DNA of 64,000 nucleotides from Burkholderiales bacterium (GCA_020354665.1 CP070653.1:2863763-2927762); one strand, 5' to 3'; shown: positions 7,402-16,421, numbered from the stretch's first letter. Numbers and translations are program-made. Notes: a model not told the origin generated them from the letters alone.

Positions 7402-9291
7402 TCACGCGGCGATCAGTCGCTCGACGCTCGCGCGCAAGCCTTCCGGCGTGACGTCGGCCGGCGCGACCGGCTCGCCAGCCACCAGCCCCACGCGGCTCCA
7501 GACACCGCGGCGAAACGGCTTCGTCATCGCCCGGCCCCTCTCGATGCGAGAAAAGAACGAGCCCCACAGGTTCTGCAGTGCTACGGGTACCACCGGGACG
7601 GGCCGGCGCTCGAGGATCCTCATGATGCCGCCCTTGAACGGCTGGAGTTCACCGTCGCGCGTGATCGCCCCCTCGGGAAAGATGCCCAGGAGGTCGTCCT
7701 CAGCGAGCACGCGGTCGGCGGCTTCGAAGGCGGCGCGATAGACCTCGGCGTTCTCGCGCTCCGGCGCAATCGGGATCGCCTTGGCGAGCCGGAACAGCCA
7801 GCCGAGCACCGGCACGGCGAAGATGCGGTGGTCCATCACGAAGCGGATCGGGCGCGGGCTGGCGGCCATCAGCAGGATGGCGTCGACGTAGCTCACGTGG
7901 TTGGCGACGACGATCGCCGGCCCCTGCACGGGCAGGTGCTCGTCGCCGCGGACGCGAAAGCGGTAGAGCACGCGCGAGACGACGAACGCGACGAAGCGCA
8001 AGAGGTACTCGGGTACCAGCATGAAGATGTAGAAGGCGACAACCGCGTTCAGCACTGCCGTGGCGAGGAACACCTGCGGAATCGTGAAGCCCGCCTTCAG
8101 CATCGTCCCGGCGAATACCGCGCTCGCGATCATGAACAGCGCGTTGAGGATGTTGTTGGCCGCGATGATGCGCGCACGGTGCGTCGCCGGCGCGCGCAGC
8201 TGGATCAGCGCATACATCGGCACGCTGTACAGACCGGCCGCCAGCGACAGCAGCATCAGATCGGCGAGCACGCGCGGCGCACCCGGCGCGGCGAAAAAAG
8301 CGATGGCGCCGGGCGCGGTCGGGGGCACGAAGCCACTCGAGGCGAAGTACAGATCGATCGCAAAGATGCTCATGCCGATCGCGCCCAGCGGCACCAGTCC
8401 GATTTCGACGTGGCGGCGCGACAGCGACTCGCAGAGCAGCGACCCGGCGCCGATGCCGATCGAGAACACCACCAGTAGCAGCGATGCGACCTGCTCGTTG
8501 CCGCCCAGTACCTCCTTGGCGAACACCGGGAAGTTCGACAGGAACACCGCGCCGAAGAACCACATCCACGAGATGCCGAGCACCGAGCGGAAGACGACGA
8601 GGTTGCCGTGCGCCAGCTTCAGGTTGCGCCACGTCTCGTTGATCGGGTTCCAGTTGATGGCCAACGCTGGGTCGGTGGCCGGCGCGCGCGGCACTGCTTG
8701 CACGACGATGCGGCCCAGCACGGCGAGCGCGACGCAGCCGCCCGCCGCATAGCGCGCACCGTCGCCCGGAATCGCGATCAGCAGGCCGCCGGCGACGTTG
8801 CCAAGCAGGATTGCGACGAAGGTGCCCATCTCGACCATGCCGTTGCCGCCGGTCAGCTCGCGCTCGTCGAGGTGCTGCGGCAGGTACGCGTACTTGACCG
8901 GGCCGAACAGCGTCGAGTGCAGTCCCATCAGGAATACGCACGCCAGCAGCAGCGGCACGTTTGCGGCGAGAAAGCCCCAGGCGGCCAACAGCATCACGCC
9001 GATCTCGAACCACTTGACGAAGCGCATCAACGTGGCCTTGTCGTGCTTGTCGGCAAGCTGTCCGGCGGTGGCCGAAAACAGCAGGAACGGGGTGATGAAC
9101 AGCGCGCCGATCGCGAGGCCGGCGAGCGCGGGGGGCAGCCAGCTGACCTGCAGCTGGTAGGTCACCATCACCGTGAACGCGAACTTGAACAGGTTGTCGT
9201 TCGCGGCGCCGAGGAACTGCGTCCAGAAGAACGGCGCGAAGCGGCGCTGGCCGAGCAGCGCGAACTGATTGGGGTGCTCGGCAGCACTCAT
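7402..9291 (-). CDS. MFS transporter fused to PlsC-type 1-acylglycerol-3-phosphate acyltransferase
   Basis: 629 aa. Residues 1-430 form a polytopic MFS carrier like LplT (lysophospholipid flippase), starting with FALLGQRRFAPFFWTQFLGAANDN. Residues 440-629 form a PlsC acyltransferase with the HX4D motif in NHVSYVD (464-470) and FPEGAITRDG (538-547) as the substrate block. This matches the first two parts of LplT-Aas three-part proteins; the AMP-ligase (acyl-ACP synthetase) part is missing. The likely job is inner-membrane lysophospholipid uptake and re-acylation. ATG 9291 has AGGA 7 bases upstream. A separate, complete lplT lies at 41.8-43.1 kb. Confidence 0.9.
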   Translation of the reverse strand: MSAAEHPNQFALLGQRRFAPFFWTQFLGAANDNLFKFAFTVMVTYQLQVSWLPPALAGLAIGALFITPFLLFSATAGQLADKHDKATLMRFVKWFEIGVMLLAAWGFLAANVPLLLACVFLMGLHSTLFGPVKYAYLPQHLDERELTGGNGMVEMGTFVAILLGNVAGGLLIAIPGDGARYAAGGCVALAVLGRIVVQAVPRAPATDPALAINWNPINETWRNLKLAHGNLVVFRSVLGISWMWFFGAVFLSNFPVFAKEVLGGNEQVASLLLVVFSIGIGAGSLLCESLSRRHVEIGLVPLGAIGMSIFAIDLYFASSGFVPPTAPGAIAFFAAPGAPRVLADLMLLSLAAGLYSVPMYALIQLRAPATHRARIIAANNILNALFMIASAVFAGTMLKAGFTIPQVFLATAVLNAVVAFYIFMLVPEYLLRFVAFVVSRVLYRFRVRGDEHLPVQGPAIVVANHVSYVDAILLMAASPRPIRFVMDHRIFAVPVLGWLFRLAKAIPIAPERENAEVYRAAFEAADRVLAEDDLLGIFPEGAITRDGELQPFKGGIMRILERRPVPVVPVALQNLWGSFFSRIERGRAMTKPFRRGVWSRVGLVAGEPVAPADVTPEGLRASVERLIAA

Positions 9292-9495
9292 GCGACGTCC
9301 TGTCCTCGAAGCGCGGCGACTGTAGCCGACGGCTGCACTCCGCAATCCGGGGCGCGCAGCACGAGATCGGCCGCACGCGCGCATCCGTCACGCAAATGCC
9401 GCTTCAGGACCAGGTCGAACAGGTGTGGGCTGTGCTGGCGAAGGCGGTTCAGCGGCGCGGCCGCCTCGGCGCCATGCAGGCGCAGCCGCGGGGCG

Positions 9496-10701
9496 TCAGC
9501 TCCTGCGCGATGCGCCGAGTGCGGCGTCGGTGTGCTCGCCCAAAGTCGGCGCATGACCCGCCGCGGACCCGGGCGTGGCGCTGAGCACCGGCACGACGCC
9601 CGGCACGGCGAGCTCGAAGCCGTCGGCGAGCGTCACGGTCTGGATCATGCCGCGCGCACGATAGTGCGGGTCCTCGGCGATGTCCTTGATCGTGTAGATC
9701 CGGCCGACCGGCACGCTCGCCGCCTGCAGCGTGCCGACCACCGCGGAGACGGGGCGTTGCGAGGTCCAGGCGGTGATCGCGGCGTCGATCTCGGTCACGC
9801 GCACCACGCGCAGCGCGTTGTCGGCCAGACCCGGGTCGCTGGCCAGGTCGTCGCGTCCGATCGCCTGCATCAGCCGTTTGAAGATCGAGTCGGCGTTGCC
9901 GCCGATCACGACCATGCCGTCGGCGCAGCGATAGGCATTGCTCGGCGCGATGCCGGGCAGCGCGGAGCCGGCGGGCTCGCGTACTGCGCCGAACGCGCTG
10001 TATTCGGGCAGCAGGCTTTCCATGCAATTGAAGACGGCCTCGTACAGCGCGACGTCAATCACTTGCCCACGGCCCTTCGGCGCATCGGCCGAAACCGACT
10101 TTGCGCGCGCCTGCAGTGCCAGCAGCACACCGATCACGCCATGCAGCGCGGCCAGCGTGTCGCCCAGGCTTACGCCGGCGCGCACCGGCGCGCGGCCCGG
10201 CTCGCCCATCAGGTGGCGCATGCCACCCATTGCTTCGGCGACCACCGCAAAGCCGGGCAGATCGCGATACGGACCGGTCTGCCCGTAGCCGCTGATGCGC
10301 AGCATCACCAGCCCGGGGTTGGTGCGCGCCAGCTCGTCGTACCCCAGCCCCCACTTCTCCATCGTGCCGGGCTTGAAGTTCTCGATCAGCACGTCGGCCT
10401 CGTCGATCAAGCGTCGCGCGTCGGCGCGGCCGGCGTCGGTGCGCAGGTCGAGCACGACGCTTTGCTTGCCGCGGCTTTGCACCTGCCACCACACACTGGT
10501 GCCGTCGCGCAGCAGGCGCCACTTGCGCAGCGGGTCACCATCGCCCGGCGGCTCGACCTTGATCACCTCGGCGCCGAAGTCGGCAAGCGTCTTGCCCGCA
10601 AACGGCCCGGCGATCAGCTGGCCAAGTTCGATCACTTTGAGGCCGGCCAGCGGTCGGCGGTCCGCGCCGGGGTCGGTAGGGTGGTTGAATGGCTGGGTCA
10701 T
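9496..10701 (-). CDS. CaiB/BaiF-family (family III) CoA-transferase
   Basis: 401 aa. The family moves CoA between carboxylic acids through an Asp-bound anhydride. Signatures: LAGLKVIELGQLIAGPFAGKTLADFGAEVIKVEPP at the N-terminus, QSVVLDLRTDAGR, VLIENFKPGTMEKWGLGY, and MLRISGYGQTGPYRDLPGF. The substrate cannot be read from sequence (formyl-, succinyl- and carnitinyl-CoA enzymes all share these). Its ATG overlaps the TGA of rlmJ (ATGA at 10698-10701), so the two are translationally coupled although functionally unrelated. The 204 bp downstream of its stop (9292-9495) hold no gene I can support. Confidence 0.93.
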   Translation of the reverse strand: MTQPFNHPTDPGADRRPLAGLKVIELGQLIAGPFAGKTLADFGAEVIKVEPPGDGDPLRKWRLLRDGTSVWWQVQSRGKQSVVLDLRTDAGRADARRLIDEADVLIENFKPGTMEKWGLGYDELARTNPGLVMLRISGYGQTGPYRDLPGFAVVAEAMGGMRHLMGEPGRAPVRAGVSLGDTLAALHGVIGVLLALQARAKSVSADAPKGRGQVIDVALYEAVFNCMESLLPEYSAFGAVREPAGSALPGIAPSNAYRCADGMVVIGGNADSIFKRLMQAIGRDDLASDPGLADNALRVVRVTEIDAAITAWTSQRPVSAVVGTLQAASVPVGRIYTIKDIAEDPHYRARGMIQTVTLADGFELAVPGVVPVLSATPGSAAGHAPTLGEHTDAALGASRRS

Positions 10702-11552
10702 GGCAGGTGGTGTTCGAGCACGAAGCGGGCGCCGTCGTACTGGCCCAGGGCGTCGACGAGAAAGGGCAGGCACGCGCGGACGTCCTCGAGCAGGCCGTGC
10801 GGCGGATTGATCACGATCATGTGGCTGCCGGCCAGGCCGAAACCCTGCGCGTCGGCCTGTTGCACGGTCAGCAACGCGTGCAGCCAGCCGCGCGGCGCGG
10901 CGGCATCCGCTGCGGCCCGCACTCGCCGCGGTAGTTGCGCCGCCTCGACCAACTGCACCTGCGGTATCCAGACGAGCACGACCGCCTGCGCGAATCGCGA
11001 CAGTGTCTCTCGTACTGCCGACAGCGCCTTGGGGTAGTCGCCCTTCAGTTCGTACGACGGGTCGATCAGCACGACGCCGCGCCGCGACGCTGGTGGCAAT
11101 TCGCCTTTCAGCGCAGCAAAGCCGTCGCCCATCGCCACTTTGGTGTGCGGCCTGCGACCGAGGAACGATCGCAGGGCGCGGTAGTCGCTCGGGTGCAGTT
11201 CAAACAGGTGTAGCGGGTCCGTCGGGCGCAGCAGCACGCTCGCGATGGCTGGCGACCCGGGGTACTGCGTCAAGCGGCCATCGGGATTGAAGCTGCGCAC
11301 GACGTTCACGTAGTCGGCGAGCGGCTCCGGCAGGGCGGTGCGATCCCACAGCCGGCCGATGCCGTTGCGGTACTCGGCCTTCTTCTGTGCGTAGCGCCCT
11401 TCGAGCGCGTAACCGCCGGCCCCGGCATGCGTGTCGATCAGCGTGTACGGCTTGTCCTTGGCTGCCATCCGACGCAGCACGTGCACCAGCACCAGATGCT
11501 TGAGCACGTCGGCATGGTTTCCGGCGTGGAAGGCGTGGCGGTAGGCAAGCAT
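10698..11552 (-). CDS. rlmJ: 23S rRNA (adenine-2030-N6)-methyltransferase RlmJ
   Basis: 284 aa (E. coli RlmJ 280). It methylates A2030 of 23S rRNA using S-adenosylmethionine. The start MLAYRHAFHAGNHADVLKH is the highly conserved family N-terminus and fixes the start. TLIDTHAGAGGYAL is the AdoMet-binding region; LIDPSYELKGDY is the catalytic DPPY-like motif IV, here DPSY. It is the first gene of a two-gene unit with the CoA-transferase and diverges from the AbrB-type gene at 11611 across 58 bp. Confidence 0.96.
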   Translation of the reverse strand: MLAYRHAFHAGNHADVLKHLVLVHVLRRMAAKDKPYTLIDTHAGAGGYALEGRYAQKKAEYRNGIGRLWDRTALPEPLADYVNVVRSFNPDGRLTQYPGSPAIASVLLRPTDPLHLFELHPSDYRALRSFLGRRPHTKVAMGDGFAALKGELPPASRRGVVLIDPSYELKGDYPKALSAVRETLSRFAQAVVLVWIPQVQLVEAAQLPRRVRAAADAAAPRGWLHALLTVQQADAQGFGLAGSHMIVINPPHGLLEDVRACLPFLVDALGQYDGARFVLEHHLP

Positions 11553-11610
11553 GGGTGCACTGTAGCGGCACGTTGCCGGCGGGCGCGCCGGCGTGTCTTA
11601 CGCTCGCGCG

Positions 11611-12741
11611 ATGTCCGCCGTGCCGTCGAACCCGTGGCTACCCGATACCCAGCGGGTGCGTCGCGTCGGCTTGGCGATTGTGCTGGCGGTGGTCGCTGCG
11701 CTCGCGTGCCAAGCGCTGCGCACACCGATTCCGTGGATGATCGGTCCGCTGCTTTGTACTGCGGTCGCCAGCGTGCTCGGCGCGCCGCTGGCCAGCTCGC
11801 GGCGGCTGCGCGACGTCGGACAATGGCTGATCGGCACCGTGCTTGGCCTGTACTTCACGCCGCAGGTCGTCGCGCTGGTGCTGTCGCATGCGGCGGCGAT
11901 CGTGCTCGGTATCGTCTGGGCCTTGCTGCTCGGACTGGCTTTCGGCGCGTTCCTGCGGCGCGCCAACCCGCACGTTGGCGCGGCCGCGCGGCTGCGCATC
12001 GATCCCGCCACCGTGTTCTTCGCCAGCGCGATCGGCGGCGCGTCCGAAATGTCACTGCTCGCGGAGCGCCGCGGTGCCCGAGTCGACCTGGTGGTGGCGG
12101 CGCATTCGACGCGCGTGTTGCTGGTGGTGCTGCTGATTCCGTTCGGATTCCAGTGGGCAGGCGTACATGGGCTCGATGCGACGCTGACCGCCACGCAAGA
12201 CGTGCGCCCGGTGGCACTCGCGCTGCTGCTCGCGCTCACGTTGGCCGGCAGCCTGGCGATGGCCGCTTGGCACCGACCCAACCCGTGGATGCTCGGTGCG
12301 CTGGCGGTCGCGTTTGCTCTGACCGCCGCAGGGGTTGAGCTGTCGGCGCTGCCCCGTCCGCTGACCAACGCCGCGCAGTTGCTGATCGCGATTTCACTGG
12401 GCACGCGGTTCACGCCGCAGTTCGTCCGTGCGGCACCGCGCTGGGTGGCGACCGTCGCGCTCGGCACGCTGGTGATGATCGCCGCCTGCGCCGGCTTCGC
12501 CTGGCTGCTGGCGTGGGGCACCGGCTTGCATCCCGCAACGTTGATGCTCGGCACCTCGCCTGGCGGTATCGCCGAGATGTGCATCACCGCCAAGGTGCTG
12601 CAACTCGGCGTGCCGATCGTCACAGCGTTCCACGTGACGCGGCTGGCGGCAGTGTTGCTGCTTGCCGATCGGCTCTACGGATGGACGGTTCGCGCACCGC
12701 CCGGCGCTACCGGTAGTACATCGCGACCGCCACCGCATTGA
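11611..12741 (+). CDS. AbrB-family integral membrane protein (putative ammonia monooxygenase/regulator family)
   Basis: 376 aa with about ten hydrophobic segments. The family repeat is visible twice: TPIPWMIGPLL with GTVLGLYFTPQV in the first half, and NPWMLGAL with SLGTRFTPQFV and MLGTSPGGIAEMCI in the second. Such proteins are annotated as AbrB or 'ammonia monooxygenase' but their activity is not established. I chose ATG 11611 over GTG 11593. The 3' end overlaps the convergent gene at 12707 by 35 bp. Confidence 0.88.
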   Translation: MSAVPSNPWLPDTQRVRRVGLAIVLAVVAALACQALRTPIPWMIGPLLCTAVASVLGAPLASSRRLRDVGQWLIGTVLGLYFTPQVVALVLSHAAAIVLGIVWALLLGLAFGAFLRRANPHVGAAARLRIDPATVFFASAIGGASEMSLLAERRGARVDLVVAAHSTRVLLVVLLIPFGFQWAGVHGLDATLTATQDVRPVALALLLALTLAGSLAMAAWHRPNPWMLGALAVAFALTAAGVELSALPRPLTNAAQLLIAISLGTRFTPQFVRAAPRWVATVALGTLVMIAACAGFAWLLAWGTGLHPATLMLGTSPGGIAEMCITAKVLQLGVPIVTAFHVTRLAAVLLLADRLYGWTVRAPPGATGSTSRPPPH

Positions 12742-13216
12742 GCGCCACGTGCAGCGCTATCGACACGCCTGCGCCACGCCACGGCTGCCGATGGCGATCG
12801 CCCCACAGAAAGCACATCGCAATCAGCCAGGCCAGCGCCAGCACCTCGAGCCCGTAGGCCTGCTTGAACGGCGCATGTGCAAGCGTGAACGTGATCGACG
12901 ACAGGCCGACGGCCAGTGCGCCGGCGTATGCCGGGCGCCACTGCGCCATGGCGAACGCTGCGACACGATAGAGCAGCCACAGCACCGCGTTTTCAATCAG
13001 CGGTGCGGCGACGAGCACGTGCAGCATCGTCTGCTCGACGGGCCGCGCGCCGAGCACCGGCGCGACGACGCGCTCGACCTCGAACGCGCGCGTCATCGCC
13101 GCCACCGCGGCCGACCAGCCCATGCTGATCAGCACGCCCGTGCCGACGAAGCGCACGACGTGGCGCAGGAACCAGCGCTCGAGCGTCGCCAGCACCCGCA
13201 ACGCAAACCGCGGCAT
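12707..13216 (-). CDS. CPBP-like intramembrane protein with incomplete active-site motifs
   Basis: 169 aa with several membrane helices. Segments APLIENAVLWLLY, SSITFTLAHAPFK and ALHVALNAVAVAM line up with CPBP protease/bacteriocin-processing motifs (EExxxR, FxxxH, HxxxN). The His of the second and the His/Asn of the third are present, but the first lacks the second Glu and the Arg, so protease activity is doubtful. It starts 8 bp after the MOSC gene stop, same strand, so is probably cotranscribed. Its last 35 bp overlap the AbrB-type gene tail-to-tail. Confidence 0.6.
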   Translation of the reverse strand: MPRFALRVLATLERWFLRHVVRFVGTGVLISMGWSAAVAAMTRAFEVERVVAPVLGARPVEQTMLHVLVAAPLIENAVLWLLYRVAAFAMAQWRPAYAGALAVGLSSITFTLAHAPFKQAYGLEVLALAWLIAMCFLWGDRHRQPWRGAGVSIALHVALNAVAVAMYYR

Positions 13217-13224
13217 CGAGCGCC

Positions 13225-13809
13225 TCAAACGTCGGAACGCGCCGCGCGCGCGCGAAACAGCTCCGAGACCGACACCTCGCGCGGGCCCGGCAGCAGGTCG
13301 AACGTTTCGCCAGCACGCAGCGTGCCGGGCCGCACGACGGCCAGGTAGAAGCCGCAGTAGCCCGACTGCACCATCAGCTTGGCGGCTTGCGCGAATCCGA
13401 TCGCCGCGTTGAGCTTGAAGCACGGCAGCCGCGGTCCGCTCACCGCAAGTTCGCAGTCGGCAAAGCGCAGCCGGTCCCCGATCCACGCCTGCGTCTCGAG
13501 CAGACCTTCGATCGTCAGGTTTTCGCCGAGCGTGCCACACGCGAGCGGCTCGTCCCACAGCGCAACGCGTGCCTGCGCGCGCACCGTCTGCCAGAACGGG
13601 TAGTGCTCGTGCGGGTAGGCGTAGAGCGCTTTCGACAGGCCGCCGTGCAACGACGGGTCGGCCTGCTCGTCGCCGTCTAGGCCGAGGGTGTGCACGCGCA
13701 CCGCTTCAGCTACCGGTCGCTTGCCGATTGCGCTGACGAAGCTGCGGCCATCCGCGTCGATGCGGCGCGCGCGGGCAGTGTTGAGGCTCACGATGCGGCC
13801 TGGCGACAT
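13225..13809 (-). CDS. MOSC-domain protein (YiiM-like)
   Basis: 194 aa. MOSC domains derive from the molybdenum-cofactor sulfurase C-terminus and carry sulfur or bind N-hydroxylated substrates with the cofactor. Visible features: LGLDGDEQADPSLHGGLSKALYAYPHEHYPFW, FGENL-like segment GTLGENLTIEGL, and the conserved cysteine in SGPRLPCFKL. ATG 13809 is chosen by family alignment; a start 6 codons earlier is possible. It sits between a TupA-like binding protein (27 bp upstream) and a CPBP-like protein, same strand. Confidence 0.9.
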   Translation of the reverse strand: MSPGRIVSLNTARARRIDADGRSFVSAIGKRPVAEAVRVHTLGLDGDEQADPSLHGGLSKALYAYPHEHYPFWQTVRAQARVALWDEPLACGTLGENLTIEGLLETQAWIGDRLRFADCELAVSGPRLPCFKLNAAIGFAQAAKLMVQSGYCGFYLAVVRPGTLRAGETFDLLPGPREVSVSELFRARAARSDV

Positions 13810-13836
13810 GGCCGCAGTGTGCCGCACGCAGCGGCC

Positions 13837-14622
13837 TCAGCCGGGCGGCGAAAGAGCGGTGCGAGCGTCCACGACGCGACGGCCGCGTGGCCCGCTGACC
13901 CAGCGCGCGAACAGCCCGGCCGCTGGATGGTCGGCGTGGAATGAGCGCATCAGGTGCACCGGCACGGTCAGCCGCGCATCCTGTGTGACCAGCGCCGTCA
14001 ATCCTCGACGCTGCCCGGCCTGCCAGGCCGGGCGGTCGACGATCACGCAAGCCTGCTGCTCGCGTGCCGCGCCGAGCGCGTCGGCGCCGGCCGCCAACCC
14101 TCGCCACCATGGCGCAGCCGGGGCGACCGCGGCAGCGCGCCACAGCGCCTGCTCGAGCCAATGTGCTCCCGAACCGTCGTTGCGGCCGAGAAACGGTACG
14201 CTGCCTGCCGCCAACAAGGCCAGCGCCCGGGCGGCGTCGCGGTTGCCCGCAACACCGTCGGGAAGCACGCCGCGCGCGGCAGGACCGACGAGCACGAAAC
14301 CCGTTCGCGCGATCGCGCGCCGGTCGTGCACCAGCCCCTGCTGCTCCAGACGGATCTCCGCATCGGGTGCCAGCCCCAGCCCCGCGTCGATCTCGCCGTG
14401 CTCGAGCGCTTCGAGCATCGCGCTGGTCGGCGCCGCGATCCAGCGGATCGGCAGCCCGCTTTCGCGGCCGAAAGCGGCCGCCAGTGTCTGCACGAACCCG
14501 CACCAAGCCAGCGCGCTGTCGGCGCCCAGCCGTAGCGGTTCATCGCGCGCTGGACGGCGCTGCGCCGCCAGCGGCCAGGGCAGCGCGAGTGCGGCAGCAG
14601 CGATGAGTCGGCGACGCAGCAT
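13837..14622 (-). CDS. Periplasmic substrate-binding protein, TupA/tungstate-molybdate-like
   Basis: 261 aa. A signal peptide (MLRRRLIAAAALALPWPLAAQ) precedes a type-2 periplasmic binding fold. LRLGADSALAWCGFVQTLAAAFGRESG, the EALEHGEIDAGLG stretch, FVLVGPAA and the LEQALWRAA...PWW region resemble TupA-type tungstate or molybdate receptors. No permease or ATPase lies beside it, so the transporter partner is not in the window. The neighbouring MOSC gene (27 bp downstream) fits a link with molybdenum cofactor, by inference. No obvious ribosome site. Confidence 0.7.
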   Translation of the reverse strand: MLRRRLIAAAALALPWPLAAQRRPARDEPLRLGADSALAWCGFVQTLAAAFGRESGLPIRWIAAPTSAMLEALEHGEIDAGLGLAPDAEIRLEQQGLVHDRRAIARTGFVLVGPAARGVLPDGVAGNRDAARALALLAAGSVPFLGRNDGSGAHWLEQALWRAAAVAPAAPWWRGLAAGADALGAAREQQACVIVDRPAWQAGQRRGLTALVTQDARLTVPVHLMRSFHADHPAAGLFARWVSGPRGRRVVDARTALSPPG

Positions 14623-14903
14623 CGGTGAGACGGTCGAGCGCGACCTTGGTGGGACTGCGATCGAGGCTGCCCGAGCCGGTAACCAAAATCAAGGGCCGCA
14701 ACCGGCCGCATTCGTTGAACATTCGGCCAAATTGCCAAGGACGGCAGCCTTGCCGCGGGCCGGGCCTGGCTCATCCGGGCGCACGCCGGACGTGCGGTCG
14801 ATGACCGCCGCTGCGGTGCGAAGCCGGAGCCGACCCCTCTGTGGGTGGTCGCTGCGCCGCGCGTGCCGCGTAGCAGCGACGCAGCGGCCCACCCGCGGGG
14901 GCC

Positions 14904-15575
14904 TCAGTCGGCGGCGAAGCAGTAGAACAGGCCGGCGCCGCCGGTCTTCGGCAGATCTTCCTTGCTGCAGCCGGCCGTCAAGTGCGAGGAGTTCCAAGAC
15001 ACGCCCCAAGGGCTGCCGCTGGGATCGGGGCTGGTCCGGTCGTGGTGTCCGACCATGGCCGCTCCCGGGCCGTTAAGGGTCCACTCGCCGCAGGTCAAGT
15101 TCGGCTGATTCGGGAACGACGAGTACGCCGTCCCGTCGGGCCGTGAGCCCGTCAGGATGTCGTGCAGGTTCGGCGTGTCGCCGCGGCCATTGACGATGGC
15201 CCCCTTTTCGGTCAGCGCGGTCTGCTTGGTGATGCTGTTGTCCGGACCGTGCAGGTCGTCGACGTCGCGAGCGATCAGTACCCCTTTGGCGTTGTACCAG
15301 GGACCCTTGCCGATGCGATCGCGCGCATGCACAGGCGCTGTGTTGGGCGGGATGAAGCTCGTGCTCAGATAGGCGCGCCAGGTGCGGTTGCCGGCGCCGA
15401 CTGCCGCGGCCAGCTTCTGGCAATGAGCGTCCGCGCCGGCCAGACCGCCGAGGTTGGCCCCATTGCCGGGGCCCGCACTGGTCACGAAGAAACTCATCGA
15501 CCCGGTGCTCGGCGCGGTGGCACACGCGGTCAGCAAGGCTGCCGTGGCGGCGAATGCAAGGGCGGTACGGCTCAT
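14904..15575 (-). CDS. Lectin-like secreted lipoprotein
   Basis: 223 aa. A lipobox (LLTACAT, Cys around residue 18) predicts an outer-membrane or surface lipoprotein. The rest (FFVTSAGPGNGANLGGLAGADAHCQ at the start, AYLST, NLTCGEWT, CSKEDLPKTGGAGLFYCFA near the end) resembles proteins often annotated 'lectin', a compact C-type-lectin-like fold with paired cysteines. Ligand unknown. AGGAGG lies 7 bases before ATG 15575. The leader bases before this start resemble those of the next gene upstream (both CCGCCAGGAG), which may reflect similar translation control. Confidence 0.7.
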   Translation of the reverse strand: MSRTALAFAATAALLTACATAPSTGSMSFFVTSAGPGNGANLGGLAGADAHCQKLAAAVGAGNRTWRAYLSTSFIPPNTAPVHARDRIGKGPWYNAKGVLIARDVDDLHGPDNSITKQTALTEKGAIVNGRGDTPNLHDILTGSRPDGTAYSSFPNQPNLTCGEWTLNGPGAAMVGHHDRTSPDPSGSPWGVSWNSSHLTAGCSKEDLPKTGGAGLFYCFAAD

Positions 15576-15697
15576 CTTCAGGCCTCCTGGCGGGTGGGTG
15601 TCGGTTGACCGGATAGCGAGGTTACGCAGCACGGGCCTGCATCCTTGCTCGGGGATTTCCCGAGCCAGCCCTGTCGGCCCAGGCGACCAGACCTCGC

Positions 15698-16351
15698 CTA
15701 GGCGGGGCGTCCGCCACGGCGGCGCACGGCTTCGCGCAGCAGGATCAGGAACTCGGCTCCATGGTCGAGGTTCGGATTGGCTTGCAGCGCACGCTCGAAG
15801 GCGTGCAGGGCACGCTCGGGATCGCCCCGGCGCAGATGGATCTGTGCCATCCCCGACAACGCGCCGAAATGGCGCGGATTGCGCTTCAGGACCTCTTCGC
15901 AGTCGTTCAGCGACGCCTTGTCCTCGCCCAGCAGAAACAGCACCGTCGCACGCTTGTTCCAGCCCTCGGCGAATTCGGGCTTGCGACGCACGATCTCGCT
16001 GAATGTCGCCAGCGCCGAGCGCAGTTCGCCCTGCTCCATCTGCTGCACGCCCTGCTCCAGAAGCCGGTCGATCGCGGCATCGCCGGAGTGGCTCCAGATC
16101 TGCCAGAGCGTGGCGGTGGCCAATCGGCGCACGTCGGCATCGTCGTCGCGCAGACGCTCGGCGACACGCTCGACATCGGCCATCGTGCCGACTTCGCCCA
16201 GTCGTCGTACTGCGACGGCGCGCTGCAGCGAATCTGCATGAGTCAGCGCCTGCAGCGCCTGCGACCGGTCCATCCCCTGATCGGCTAACGCCGGCAGCGC
16301 GAACGCGATCCACAACGTCACAGCCCAACGGGCGAGCAGATCGGGGCGCAT
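15698..16351 (-). CDS. Exported HEAT/TPR-repeat protein
   Basis: 217 aa. A signal peptide (residues 1-23, ending ALPALA) is followed by a HEAT-like segment (AVAVRRLGEVGTMADVERVAERLRDDDADVRRLA, about 43-76) and three tetratricopeptide repeats (about 95-200, for example FAEGWNKRATVLFLLGEDKA and FGALSGMAQIHLRRGDPERA). It is probably a periplasmic scaffold protein; the partner is unknown. AGGAG lies 9 bases before ATG 16351. It is followed after about 120 bp by the lectin-like lipoprotein gene. Confidence 0.8.
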   Translation of the reverse strand: MRPDLLARWAVTLWIAFALPALADQGMDRSQALQALTHADSLQRAVAVRRLGEVGTMADVERVAERLRDDDADVRRLATATLWQIWSHSGDAAIDRLLEQGVQQMEQGELRSALATFSEIVRRKPEFAEGWNKRATVLFLLGEDKASLNDCEEVLKRNPRHFGALSGMAQIHLRRGDPERALHAFERALQANPNLDHGAEFLILLREAVRRRGGRPA

Positions 16352-16421
16352 CTTCTTCAGCTCCTGGCGGCGTCGGCCACGCCGGCGATGCGCATTCTGC
16401 GCCGCCCGACGCGCCCAAGCA

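Noticed and set aside
9288..9554. Possible small minus-strand gene after the CoA-transferase
   Set aside because: It overlaps the CoA-transferase end, has no ribosome site and no recognisable sequence.
8608..11037. 809-codon open frame on the plus strand
   Set aside because: It lies opposite the MFS-acyltransferase, CoA-transferase and rlmJ genes, is rich in Arg/His/Gln from GC-biased antisense codons, and shows no family motif.
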